Below are positions 1 through 7,168 of a stretch of DNA of 9,504 bases, piece after piece; the stretch's first letter is position 1; each line of letters starts with the position of its first letter. The stretch covers positions 1 to 9,504 of the forward strand of contig CAMLON010000042.1 in assembly GCA_946481695.1 (NCBI GenBank), written 5' to 3'. Source of the DNA: an uncultured Bartonella sp. (GTDB taxonomy: Bacteria > Pseudomonadota > Alphaproteobacteria > Rhizobiales > Rhizobiaceae). Made by a program: the position numbers and the translations under genes. The notes beneath the pieces were generated by a model that was given only the letters and a program-made list of their open reading frames with translations, had not been told where the DNA came from and searched no databases.

Positions 1-512
1 TGAAACTCGTCAATATGGGCGGTGGTTTCCCGACACGCTATTTGAAAGATGTGCCATCGGCACAAGCTTATGGCATGGCGATTTTTGATAGCCTTTCAAA
101 ACATTTTGGCAATCGCATTCCCGAAACAATCATTGAGCCGGGACGCGGTATGGTCGGAAATGCCGGTGTTATCCGCTCTGAAGTTGTTCTGGTTTCCAAA
201 AAATCGGAAAATGACAAGTTGCGCTGGGTTTATCTTGATGTCGGCAAATTCAACGGTCTTGCCGAAACAATGGATGAAGCTATCCGCTATCCGATTGAAA
301 CAGCCAAGGACGATGACGAAAAAGTACCATGCGTTCTTGCCGGACCAACCTGCGACTCAGCCGATGTGATGTATGAAAAAACACCTTATCCTTTGCCGGT
401 TTCACTCACTGTTGGTGATGAAATCCTGATTGAAGGAACCGGTGCTTATACAACGACCTATGCTTCTGTAGCTTTTAACGGTTTCGAGCCGATCCGGTCT
501 TATGTCATCTGA
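1..512 (+). CDS. Ornithine/lysine decarboxylase, type III PLP fold (3' part)
   Basis: This is the C-terminal part (about 169 residues) of a PLP-dependent basic amino acid decarboxylase of the alanine-racemase-fold (eukaryotic ODC-like) family. Such enzymes make putrescine from ornithine and/or cadaverine from lysine in the cytoplasm. The reading frame is already open at base 3 and the gene starts upstream of the window; family members are usually about 370-390 residues. Visible motifs are the glycine loop NMGGGFP (bases 12-32), the PLP-phosphate motif EPGRG (from 135), the GPTCDSAD motif whose Cys (351-353) matches the active-site Cys donated across the dimer in eukaryotic ODC, and a C-terminal GAYTTTYAS..FNGF block typical of the family. 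The motifs are intact, so an active enzyme is expected. Substrate choice between ornithine and lysine cannot be read from this part; many alphaproteobacterial members use both. A terminator lies 30 bases past the stop. Confidence 0.93.
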   Translation, partial: KLVNMGGGFPTRYLKDVPSAQAYGMAIFDSLSKHFGNRIPETIIEPGRGMVGNAGVIRSEVVLVSKKSENDKLRWVYLDVGKFNGLAETMDEAIRYPIETAKDDDEKVPCVLAGPTCDSADVMYEKTPYPLPVSLTVGDEILIEGTGAYTTTYASVAFNGFEPIRSYVI

Positions 513-542
513 TAGGTCAAAACCCGATATAAGCAGCAATTT

Positions 543-572
543 ACGCCCGTAGTTTTCTGCGGGCGTTTTTTT
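543..572 (+). terminator. Intrinsic terminator after the decarboxylase gene
   Basis: A 7-bp GC-rich stem (ACGCCCG at 543-549 with CGGGCGT at 560-566) with a 10-base loop runs directly into seven T residues (566-572). Its position 30 bases after the stop codon and its form make it the terminator of the decarboxylase transcript. Confidence 0.9.
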
Positions 573-950
573 ATCATTCGGCTTATTCCTTCTCTCCTAA
601 ATATCTCATGTCGCGGGGTATCTACGCAGAAAGGATCTTGATGATTACCATCACGCGAATGATTGGAAACTTGTCCAATTCTCAATTTACAGTCAAAAAG
701 CCCATCTATTTTCTTGTCCATCCGGTTTTAACGCTGAAAGGGCTTCCGGAGCCGAACTTCGGATTTTCTGTCTGAAAGGGGAGAAAAGCTTCAGGAAGCT
801 CATGGTTCTGACGGTTGCGGTTAAGTGCAAAATGTCATGGTATTTTTTAATGACAGTTTTTCTTGTCCGCTCGTGTGAGCCAGGTGAAAAAGTCAAAAAT
901 TCAAAAAGGATTTTCTTATTCAAGTTCCGAGTGCCGGAAAAACGAATTAT
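573..950. other. Gene-free stretch between convergent genes
   Basis: No coding region is convincing here on either strand; the open frames lack ribosome binding sites and recognisable protein features. Small inverted repeats are present: AGCTTC/GAAGCT at 787-800, and TGTCAT (833-838) with ATGACA (850-855) followed by a short T-rich run. A 10-bp inverted repeat starts at 933 and closes inside the next gene (see separate entry). Confidence 0.6.
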
Positions 951-977
951 CTATTTTTTGCGGTTCATTTTTCCGGC
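933..977. repeat. 10-bp inverted repeat across the dehydrogenase stop codon
   Basis: GCCGGAAAAA (933-942) is the exact reverse complement of TTTTTCCGGC (968-977), with a 25-base spacer holding the minus-strand stop codon (951-953). It could form a stem at the 3' end of the dehydrogenase mRNA. No T-tract follows the stem on the minus strand, so a classical intrinsic terminator is not clear; mRNA 3'-end stabilisation is an alternative. Confidence 0.5.
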
Positions 978-2114
978 AATTGCCGCATTCAAAATGGCAA
1001 GCGCTGTTTTTTTGGAAAGCCGGACAGTTGGTTCATTCGGCCCTTGGTCTTCAACAGCGACATTTTCAATCAATGCCTTGTCTTTTGCTTTGATTTTCTG
1101 ATCTTTTGTCAAGCCTGCCAATTTTGTTGGAACATTGGCCGATTTTCGCACATTCAATAGATGGCGGATAAAGCCGTTGAAACCACCTTTTATATTAAGG
1201 CGCTCGGCAAGCGTTGCAATTTTGCTTCCCACTGCCGATTGGTTATAAGCCACGACATAAGGCAAAAGCACACCTGCAGTCATGCCAAATTGGGTTTGGT
1301 AACGATTGCTTATCGATCGGGCGAGGGCGCTGGTCATGCCTAAGCCTTTCTTTGCCGCAAGTGCACCGGTGAGCGAGGCGGATGCCATTGCCATTTGCGC
1401 TTCATTATTTGAACGGTCACTGACTGCTTTTGGCAAATAGGCAAAAACGAGGCGGGCTGTTTCGAGTGCCAGAGCATCCGAAACGGGATTGAATGTCGGA
1501 TAGCACCAGCTATCAATCGCATTGGTAAGTGCATGCATACCTGCGCCGGCTATAAAAATAGCAGGTGCAGACCCTGTTAAAACCGGATCGGCTACAACGC
1601 ATGGCGGTATCATGCGTTTGTCATGTATTGTAAAACCGGTATTGTTGCTATTGTCGATAATGTAGGCGTTATCACTGATTTCTGCACCGCTTCCGGCAAG
1701 TGTCGGCATTGCAACAAGCGGGGGGAGAGGCGTGTAAAGCGAGGGGACTTCAAGTGTTTTGACATTCGCGCCTTTTGCACAAAACAGGCGGGTCAGTTTG
1801 GCAAGATCTATTGCTGCACCACCGCCAAAGGCAAGAATAGCATTGAAACCGCCGCTCAAATAAAGCCGAACAGTCAATTCCAATGTTTCTCTGGAAGCAG
1901 TTCCGTCGAGCGAAGAAAAAACGCCGAACGGCAATTTCAATTTGTCAATGCGTTTGAGCAGTTTTTTCAATGCCGGTGATTGGCTAAGACCGCGATCGGT
2001 CAAAACCATAACGGCTTTGACCCCGTTTTTTTCGAACACGGAGCCAAGTGCTGCAAGGCTTTTGGGCGCTAGCAGAATATCAGTCGGAAATGTCCATTTG
2101 CTTGCAGTTGTCAT
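951..2114 (-). CDS. Iron-alcohol-dehydrogenase family protein lacking the metal ligands
   Basis: A 387-residue protein with the full length and fold signature of the group III (iron-dependent) alcohol dehydrogenases. The N-terminal nucleotide-binding half is conserved: FGGGAAIDLAK (residues 96-106) matches the GGGSxxDxAK dinucleotide loop, and MPTLAGSGAE (136-145) matches the PTTAGTGSE motif. The C-terminal half should bind iron or zinc through Asp-His-His-His. At the aligned positions this protein has His194 (in GMHALTNAI, normally GMDALxHAI), Asn198, Ser262 and Phe276 (in YQTQFG, normally PHG); the extra conserved His near the second pair is Arg266. Spacing of 4, 64 and 14 residues matches that of E. 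coli FucO within one residue, so the alignment is sound. It may be metal-independent, have a changed reaction, or be a non-catalytic binding protein. The start is the first in-frame ATG and has only a weak Shine-Dalgarno. It sits just downstream of the emrAB terminator. Confidence 0.88.
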   Translation of the reverse strand: MTTASKWTFPTDILLAPKSLAALGSVFEKNGVKAVMVLTDRGLSQSPALKKLLKRIDKLKLPFGVFSSLDGTASRETLELTVRLYLSGGFNAILAFGGGAAIDLAKLTRLFCAKGANVKTLEVPSLYTPLPPLVAMPTLAGSGAEISDNAYIIDNSNNTGFTIHDKRMIPPCVVADPVLTGSAPAIFIAGAGMHALTNAIDSWCYPTFNPVSDALALETARLVFAYLPKAVSDRSNNEAQMAMASASLTGALAAKKGLGMTSALARSISNRYQTQFGMTAGVLLPYVVAYNQSAVGSKIATLAERLNIKGGFNGFIRHLLNVRKSANVPTKLAGLTKDQKIKAKDKALIENVAVEDQGPNEPTVRLSKKTALAILNAAIAGKMNRKK

Positions 2115-2123
2115 AAGCTATAC

Positions 2124-2140
2124 TTACGCGAGAAGCGTAA
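2124..2140 (-). repeat. Small inverted repeat in the dehydrogenase leader
   Basis: TTACGC (2124-2129) and GCGTAA (2135-2140) form a 6-bp inverted repeat with a 5-base loop, overlapping the end of the emrAB terminator T-tract and ending 10 bases before the start codon at 2114. It could be an operator or an mRNA hairpin that affects start-codon access; function is not known. Confidence 0.45.
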
Positions 2141-2175
2141 AAAAAGCAAAACCCTTGATCGGTTTTTGCTTTTTT
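2139..2175 (-). terminator. Intrinsic terminator of the emrAB transcript
   Basis: On the minus strand, GCAAAAACC (2169-2161) can pair with GGGTTTTGC (2154-2146) around the loop GATCAA, with one mismatch, and the stem is followed by seven T residues (2145-2139). A-runs on the other side make it partly symmetrical. It lies 14 bases past the emrB stop. Only 24 bases separate the T-tract from the dehydrogenase start codon. Confidence 0.8.
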
Positions 2176-2188
2176 AGCTTTTCGCACA

Positions 2189-3754
2189 TTAATGCCCGCC
2201 AACTCCACCGCTTAATGTTTTCGGTTTTTTTACAGCAAAAACCAGAAGTGTCAGAATTGCGAACAAGAGAGTAAGAATGAAGAAAGCGTCGATAAAGGCC
2301 ATGACTGTCGCTTGCTGGCGGACAATATTATAGAGCTGCATCAAAGCCGAATCCTTCGGGTTCAAGCCTGCCATATCAAGTTTGTTTGCCAAAGCATTCA
2401 ACAGGTCAATCGCCTGCCGGTTTCCCCATTGCACGCTTTCGGACAGTCGCTCATAATGAAAATCGGTACGCCGCATGATAATGGTGTTGATGATTGCAAG
2501 CCCCACAGCACCACCGAGATTACGGGTGAGGTTGAAAAGACCGGATGCATTTTTAAGCTTTTCGGCCGAAAGTGTGCCAAGTGCAATGTTGTTGATCGGC
2601 ACCATACACAGGATGAGCGAGCCGCCACGTAAAATTTGCGGCCAGAACAGTTCCCAGAAATCCCAGTCGGATGTCATTCCGGTGACGAGCCAGGTTCCCC
2701 AGCCAAAACCCGCAAAACCAAGCCCCATCATTAAACGCGGGTCAAGCTTGGTCGAAAGAAAACCGGCAAGGGGGGCGGAAAAAAACATCATCAAGCCGGA
2801 AACAAACATCGTCTCGCCGATCATCAAGGCATCATAGCCGCGAATTTCGCCAAGATAGAGCGGATAAAGATAGGTAAGCCCGTAAAGTCCGATGCCCATA
2901 ACGAAAGAAAAGATCGAACCGAGTGCGAAATTCAGATTTACAAAGGCCTTGAGATCGACAATCGGGTTTTTCGCTGTCAGTACGCGCCAGAAAAACAGAA
3001 CGGCAGAAACACCCATGACAATGGTAAAACGGAAGATCATTTCGTCTTCCATCCAGTCATTGCGAGGACCTTCTTCAAGCACATATTCCAGTGACCCGAG
3101 AAAGGTTGCCATGGTAATTAAACCGAACCAGTCGAAGGATTGGAAAAGCGAGCTGTCGCCTTTATCAAAATCAATGAGCTTCCATGAAGCAATGGTTACG
3201 AGGATCCCGAAGGGCACATTGACAAGAAACAGCCAATGCCATGAAAAAGCATGGCTCAGATAACCGCCAACTGTCGGGCCAATCGTGGGGGCAAGTGTTG
3301 CCACTAACCCGATAATGGGTGAAACAATCGGCTGTTTTGAAGGCGGGAAAATAGTAAAGGCCGCCGCAAACACACTCGGAATCATGCCGCCACCGATAAA
3401 GCCCTGAAGGGCACGGTAGGCAATCATCTGTTCAATCGAGCCGGCTGTTGCACAAAGGGCGGATGCAATGGTGAAACCGGCAGCCGAAATTGTAAAAAGC
3501 ACACGCGTTGATAACAACCGCCCCAAAAATCCCGATAGCGGTATCATAATAACCTCGGCAATGAGATAAGACGTCTGCACCCAGGCTATTTCATCCGAGC
3601 TTGCCGAAAGTCCCGCCTGTATTTCCGACAAGGATGCAGAGACAATCTGGATGTCGAGAATAGCCATGAACATGCCGAAAACCATGGCAACGAAGGCCAC
3701 GATTTTTTTCGGTTCGATATGCTCTTCCACGTGGGGGAGACTGGCAGCGGTCAT
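2189..3754 (-). CDS. emrB: EmrB-type MFS multidrug efflux transporter (DHA2, 14 TMS)
   Basis: A 521-residue inner-membrane drug:H+ antiporter of the DHA2 (EmrB/QacA) family, which exports hydrophobic toxic compounds together with an EmrA adaptor and an outer-membrane channel. Hydrophobic segments run through the whole protein, as expected for 14 helices. Family marks are Asp34 in the first helix (AILDIQIV), motif A around GFLGRLLSTR (75-84), motif B RALQGFIGGG (114-123) and antiporter motif C APTIGPTVGG (155-164). A start 22 codons further upstream is possible, but the ATG at 3754 is better: it has GTGAGG six bases upstream and places the protein start at the usual site before the first helix. 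The stop codon of emrA lies inside this ribosome binding site, so the two genes are probably translationally coupled. Confidence 0.93.
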   Translation of the reverse strand: MTAASLPHVEEHIEPKKIVAFVAMVFGMFMAILDIQIVSASLSEIQAGLSASSDEIAWVQTSYLIAEVIMIPLSGFLGRLLSTRVLFTISAAGFTIASALCATAGSIEQMIAYRALQGFIGGGMIPSVFAAAFTIFPPSKQPIVSPIIGLVATLAPTIGPTVGGYLSHAFSWHWLFLVNVPFGILVTIASWKLIDFDKGDSSLFQSFDWFGLITMATFLGSLEYVLEEGPRNDWMEDEMIFRFTIVMGVSAVLFFWRVLTAKNPIVDLKAFVNLNFALGSIFSFVMGIGLYGLTYLYPLYLGEIRGYDALMIGETMFVSGLMMFFSAPLAGFLSTKLDPRLMMGLGFAGFGWGTWLVTGMTSDWDFWELFWPQILRGGSLILCMVPINNIALGTLSAEKLKNASGLFNLTRNLGGAVGLAIINTIIMRRTDFHYERLSESVQWGNRQAIDLLNALANKLDMAGLNPKDSALMQLYNIVRQQATVMAFIDAFFILTLLFAILTLLVFAVKKPKTLSGGVGGH

Positions 3755-3761
3755 CAATACC

Positions 3762-4868
3762 TCACTTCGTTGCCAATGATTTTGCACCTTCCGGTTTTGT
3801 GCGCATGTCGACGCTGACAACTACGCTCATGCCGGCACGAATGCGCCCTGTTGCCAGAATATTTTCAGGTATCGAAATTCTGACCGGAACACGCTGGACA
3901 ATTTTGGTAAAATTGCCTGTGGCATTTTGTGGTGGCAAAAGTGAAAAAACAGCGCCCGATGCAGGCGACAATGAAACGACTGTGCCTTCAAAGCTTTCGC
4001 CGTCAAGCCCGTCGACAGAGATGCGAACTTTTTCACCGCCATAGATCGAAGGAAGTTGGGTTTCTTTATAATTGGCGTCAATATAAAGCGCATTGACAGG
4101 AACGAGTGCAGCCAAACGCTGTCCATTGACGACATAGTCACCTTTTTTACCGGCAAGATTTCCCAAAACACCATCAAAAGGTGCGCGCAAAACGGTAAAA
4201 TCAAGGTCACGACGGGCCTTGTCGCGCGCAAGTTCAAGACTTTTGGTTTCGCTGACTGCTTCGTCATGTTGTGCTTCAAGAACCGTGATATTGGCAGCTG
4301 CTGCCGCAATTTGTGCATTGGCACGGGTGACATTGGCAACAGCTTGGTCGTAAGCCGATTGGGCGTTATCGACAGCCGATTTTGCCACGAAACTTCCGAC
4401 ATTCAGTTCTTTTGCACGTTTTAACGTAATGTCGGCATTGACGGCCACTGCATTGGCCGCGTCCTTTTGTGCATTGGCTTCGTCAAGTGACGTTTTGGAA
4501 GCGGCAATCTGCGCCTCAATCCGCGCAAGTGTACGGCTTTGCGTTTGAAGTTTTGCTTCTGCTTCGTCATAGGCAATTTTATAATCGCCATCATCAAGAC
4601 GAAACAGCACATCGCCTTTTTTGACATAATGGTTGGTTTCAACCGGAATGTCATTGATATAGCCGTTGACCTTGGGGGCAATCGAGGCAATATCGCCTTG
4701 CACATAAGCATCATCTGTTGTGACCAGAAAACGCCATTCGGTAAGCCACCTAAACCCCAGCCACAAAACTGCAATGGCTGCAATAATTGCAATCGCTATC
4801 GCAATTTTTTTGTGCGGGCGTTGTTTGGCCTGAGTTGTCTTGTTTGTGCTGTTAGAAAAATCTGTCAT
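3762..4868 (-). CDS. emrA: EmrA-type membrane fusion (HlyD family) efflux adaptor
   Basis: A 368-residue periplasmic adaptor linking the EmrB transporter to an outer-membrane channel. It has a short polar N-terminus, one membrane anchor (about residues 21-42), the TTDDAYVQGDI motif (50-60) typical of EmrA, a first lipoyl-type half (about 60-95), a long Ala/Gln-rich coiled-coil hairpin (about 100-220), the closing lipoyl half with LRAPFDGVLGN (227-237), then a beta-barrel region with ANYKETQL (265-272) and LLPPQNATGNF (310-320), both strong EmrA marks. An upstream in-frame start would add 19 residues of unlikely sequence; the ATG at 4868 is preceded by GGAAG. It is the first gene of a two-gene unit, with 7 bases between its stop and the emrB start. 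No MarR- or TetR-type regulator is next to it, and no outer-membrane partner is in the window. Confidence 0.93.
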   Translation of the reverse strand: MTDFSNSTNKTTQAKQRPHKKIAIAIAIIAAIAVLWLGFRWLTEWRFLVTTDDAYVQGDIASIAPKVNGYINDIPVETNHYVKKGDVLFRLDDGDYKIAYDEAEAKLQTQSRTLARIEAQIAASKTSLDEANAQKDAANAVAVNADITLKRAKELNVGSFVAKSAVDNAQSAYDQAVANVTRANAQIAAAAANITVLEAQHDEAVSETKSLELARDKARRDLDFTVLRAPFDGVLGNLAGKKGDYVVNGQRLAALVPVNALYIDANYKETQLPSIYGGEKVRISVDGLDGESFEGTVVSLSPASGAVFSLLPPQNATGNFTKIVQRVPVRISIPENILATGRIRAGMSVVVSVDMRTKPEGAKSLATK

Positions 4869-4903
4869 GGGACAAGGCTTCCAAGTCTGATGAAAGAGTG
4901 CGG

Positions 4904-4932
4904 TGTTTAACCAAAACGGGTTCAACCGTCAA
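4904..4932 (-). promoter_or_regulatory. Putative sigma-70 promoter of emrAB
   Basis: On the minus strand, TTGACG (4932-4927) and TAAACA (4909-4904) are separated by 17 bases. Transcription would start near 4897, giving a leader of about 30 bases before the emrA ATG. A short palindromic GGTTGAACC sits in the spacer region and could bind a regulator. Confidence 0.55.
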
Positions 4933-4956
4933 TAAAATGGACACACCGACAACGCT

Positions 4957-5355
4957 TCAGACCCGCTTCGGGTTGCATCTAGTGCATAATCCGCGAATTT
5001 CGATCGTCGTTGTGCGCGGTAAAAAGCCTTCTTTTCGTGTCATTTGAAGAATATTTTCTGCAATAAGCGGATTTTCGATTTCCGCAACCCGATTACAGTT
5101 TTCACAAATGATAAAGACCGTAAGCCCATGATTATGCTGGTCGGGATGTGAACACGCCATAAAAGCATTGACGCTTTCGAGTTTGTGAACCAGTTTTGCG
5201 GAAACAAGTTTTTGAAGTGCGCGATACACTTGCAATGGCGCGCGAAAGCCTTCTCCATGCAACCTGTCAAGTATTGTATAGGCGCTCAATGGCGCCTGTT
5301 CTTTTTCGAGGACTGAAAGCACCAACATCTGGTTACGGGTGAGCTTATCTGTCAT
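4957..5355 (-). CDS. zur: Zinc uptake regulator Zur (Fur family)
   Basis: A 132-residue Fur-family repressor that binds DNA when zinc-loaded. The winged-helix half (about 1-60) contains the typical recognition stretch LQVYRALQKL (41-50). The C-terminal dimer half has a Cys/His-rich metal region, CSHPDQHNH (68-76), and two CxxC pairs, CENC (84-87) and CTRC (124-127), the structural zinc site of Zur. ICENCNRVAEI and the ending GLCTRC match Zur rather than Fur or PerR, and the position after znuB supports this strongly. The start codon overlaps the end of znuB by 11 bases, with AAGGAA upstream, so expression is tied to the zinc transporter; if Zur represses znuCB it also limits its own synthesis. 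A short stem (4961-4973) overlaps its 3' end. Confidence 0.95.
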   Translation of the reverse strand: MTDKLTRNQMLVLSVLEKEQAPLSAYTILDRLHGEGFRAPLQVYRALQKLVSAKLVHKLESVNAFMACSHPDQHNHGLTVFIICENCNRVAEIENPLIAENILQMTRKEGFLPRTTTIEIRGLCTRCNPKRV

Positions 5356-6154
5356 GGGAAAATTCCTTGATTACTCCACTTATCAGTCGGCTCGCAATAA
5401 ACAGGATAAACAGTGCAACAACAACGCTGGGGCCCGAACGGCTGTCAAACCGGATCGAGGCGTAAAGCCCGAGAACCGTTCCGATAATACCGATCAAAGC
5501 AGCAAGAACGGCCATTTGTTCAGGGGTTGATGAAAAACGGCGGGCAGTGGCTGCAGGAATAATGAGAAGTGCCGTAATCAGAAGTATACCGATGATATTT
5601 ATGGCAACCGCGATCACAATGGCCATAAGCAACATAAAAATGAAACGGGCGCGTTCAGGCTTCATATTTTCTGCCTTCGCCATGTCGATATTGATCGTCA
5701 ATGCGAGAAGCGGCCGCCACAAGAGAAAAAGCACAACAAGAATGACGGCGCATCCGACCCACACCGTCAACACATCTGTGCGGGAGACCGCCAGAATATC
5801 GCCAAACAGGTAGCTATTGATATCAATATTTGTCCAGGTCATGAATCCGATCAGGATAAGCCCGATTGCCAGTGTTGCATGGGCAAGAATGCCGAGAAGC
5901 GAATCGCCCGACAGTTTTTCTTTTGCCTGAAGAATAAAGAGTGCAATCGAAACAATGACTGCAACAAGGAAAACACCAAGCACCGTATCAATGTTGAAAA
6001 GTAAGGCAAAAGCGACACCGAGCAAAGCCGAATGGGCCATGGTATCGCCAAAATAGGCAAGTTTTTGCCAAACAATAAAACAACCGAGTGGCCCGGCCAT
6101 CAATGCCACGCCAATTCCCGCTAAAAACGCTCTTACAAGATAATCGTCAAGCAT
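5345..6154 (-). CDS. znuB: Zinc ABC transporter permease ZnuB
   Basis: A 269-residue integral membrane protein of the ABC-3 family, forming the zinc channel of ZnuABC. About eight hydrophobic segments are spread over the chain, and the family stretches AGPLGCFIVWQKLAYFGDTMAHSA (split here as AGPLGCFIV at 20-28 and AYFGDTMAHS at 33-42) and GILLITALLIIPAATA (189-204) are clear. Length is close to E. coli ZnuB. A frame extended 52 codons upstream is open, but it runs over the znuC 3' end with non-membrane sequence. The ATG at 6154 has GGAG about ten bases upstream and overlaps the znuC stop by 8 bases (ATGCTTGA), a classical translational-coupling arrangement. The 3' end overlaps zur by 11 bases. 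Confidence 0.95.
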   Translation of the reverse strand: MLDDYLVRAFLAGIGVALMAGPLGCFIVWQKLAYFGDTMAHSALLGVAFALLFNIDTVLGVFLVAVIVSIALFILQAKEKLSGDSLLGILAHATLAIGLILIGFMTWTNIDINSYLFGDILAVSRTDVLTVWVGCAVILVVLFLLWRPLLALTINIDMAKAENMKPERARFIFMLLMAIVIAVAINIIGILLITALLIIPAATARRFSSTPEQMAVLAALIGIIGTVLGLYASIRFDSRSGPSVVVALFILFIASRLISGVIKEFSHDR

Positions 6155-6935
6155 TGTCGTTGGCTCCGATATTTTTGGTTGTTTTTCCGGCTGGAGTGTT
6201 GATGACAGCACCATGAATGTTATGCCGGTGGTTATGATGATGCTCATAAAGTGCCAGACCGTTTTCGGGTATTGCACCGACAAGGCGCCCGTAAGCTTCG
6301 CTTTGTGCAACCTCGGTCGGTGCTCCGCTGCAGCAAATATGGCCGTTTAAACAAATCACGCGATCGGTAGCTGCCATGACAATATGAAGATCATGGGAGA
6401 TGAGAAGAATGCCGCAATCAAGTTTTTTGCGCAGACTGGCAATCAATCCGTAAAGCTCGGTTTCTCCATTATAATCGACTCCTTGTAGAGGTTCGTCTAG
6501 AACGAGAAGATCAGGCTTTCTTGCAATTGAACGGGCAAGGAGCACCCGCTGCAATTCCCCGCCCGAAAGATCGGCGACATTGGCATTTTCCAAATCAGCA
6601 ACGCCTGTTTCGCTCAAAACCGATGCCAGTTTTTGGGCATCAAGTTTGGCTGTCAATGTCATGAAACGGCGAACCGTCAAAGGTAGGGATGGGTCAATCA
6701 CCAATCTTTGCGGCACATAGCCGATGCGCAAGCCTGCTTTTCTGGTCACAGTCCCCGCTGATGGTTTTAAAATTCCCAATGCCATTTTTGCTGTGGTTGA
6801 TTTTCCCGAACCGTTCGGACCAATCAGTGTAACGATTTCACCACGATAGATATCAAGATCTATATCATGGACAAGCCAGCGACCATTGCGTTCGATGCCT
6901 GCTTTTGTAAGCGACAACAGCCATTCTTTATCCAT
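6147..6935 (-). CDS. znuC: Zinc ABC transporter ATP-binding protein ZnuC
   Basis: A 262-residue ATPase that powers zinc import through ZnuB. All nucleotide-binding motifs are intact: Walker A GPNGSGKST (39-47), Q-loop Gln76 in YVPQR, signature LSGGELQR (123-130), Walker B LLVLDEP (143-149) and switch His181 in ISHD. After the ATPase core comes a short His-rich tail, EHHHNHRHNIH (231-241), then a polar end; such a tail may bind zinc, but no test is possible from sequence. The ATG at 6935 is preferred, with TTGAGG upstream; an in-frame TTG five codons earlier falls within that ribosome binding site. It is the first gene of the overlapping znuC-znuB-zur unit, divergent from znuA. Confidence 0.95.
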   Translation of the reverse strand: MDKEWLLSLTKAGIERNGRWLVHDIDLDIYRGEIVTLIGPNGSGKSTTAKMALGILKPSAGTVTRKAGLRIGYVPQRLVIDPSLPLTVRRFMTLTAKLDAQKLASVLSETGVADLENANVADLSGGELQRVLLARSIARKPDLLVLDEPLQGVDYNGETELYGLIASLRKKLDCGILLISHDLHIVMAATDRVICLNGHICCSGAPTEVAQSEAYGRLVGAIPENGLALYEHHHNHRHNIHGAVINTPAGKTTKNIGANDNA

Positions 6936-7100
6936 TTTTCCAATCCTCAAATCGTTTCATGCAATCAATCATAGTTTCTGCCAATCAGATTCTGCCAATC
7001 AAAGTTTTGACTTGTCATTATCCAATCTTCAGTCATGAAAATCAGCCTAAACTCAACTATAATTTCTCCTTCACTACACTAAAGTTTGACGGCAAACGCC
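6936..7100. other. znuC 5' leader / divergent intergenic region
   Basis: An AT-rich stretch with no gene. No strong -35/-10 pair for znuC was found close to its start. A low-quality promoter on the minus strand overlapping the Zur box is conceivable, which would give a leader of about 200 bases. The stretch includes the tandem repeat at 6976-7001. Confidence 0.4.
6976..7001. repeat. Tandem 12-bp direct repeat in the znuC leader
   Basis: TTCTGCCAATCA occurs twice (6976-6987 and 6990-7001), separated by GA, giving a 14-bp period. It lies 40-65 bases upstream of znuC. It may be a regulator site or simply a recent duplication. Confidence 0.7.
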
Positions 7101-7129
7101 TTGCACTTCTTCAACAACTGGCTTAATAC
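7101..7129 (+). promoter_or_regulatory. Putative sigma-70 promoter of znuA
   Basis: TTGCAC (7101-7106) and TAATAC (7124-7129) are separated by exactly 17 bases. Transcription would start at about 7136, immediately before the Zur-box-like palindrome, with a leader of about 33 bases. Confidence 0.7.
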
Positions 7130-7137
7130 AAAACTGT

Positions 7138-7156
7138 AATGTAATAAAGTAACATT
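7138..7156. promoter_or_regulatory. Zur-box-like operator
   Basis: AATGTAATAAAGTAACATT is an imperfect 19-bp palindrome (8-base arms, six of eight pairs matching, centre AAA). It agrees at about 16 of 19 positions with the AATGTTATAnTATAACATT pattern recalled for proteobacterial Zur sites. It covers the expected start of znuA transcription, so bound Zur would block it. As it lies in the divergent region it may also act on znuC. Confidence 0.72.
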
Positions 7157-7168
7157 TAAAGGGTAAAA

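Noticed and set aside
693..923. 76-codon minus-strand frame between the decarboxylase and dehydrogenase
   Set aside because: It begins with TTG, has a poor ribosome binding site and shows no recognisable protein features.
3755..3820. 22-codon extension of emrB into emrA
   Set aside because: The ATG at 3754 has a well-placed GTGAGG, and the extension has no EmrB-like sequence.
4910..4930. GGGTTCAACCG resembling a tRNA T-arm
   Set aside because: No acceptor, anticodon or D-arm sequences around it; it is a short palindrome within the emrA promoter.
4961..4973. Short ACCCG/CGGGT stem at the end of zur as a terminator
   Set aside because: Only 5 bp, located within the coding end of zur and with no T-tract directly after it on the minus strand.
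6155..6310. 52-codon N-terminal extension of znuB
   Set aside because: It overlaps the znuC 3' coding region; the ATG at 6154 has a ribosome binding site and begins the conserved family sequence.
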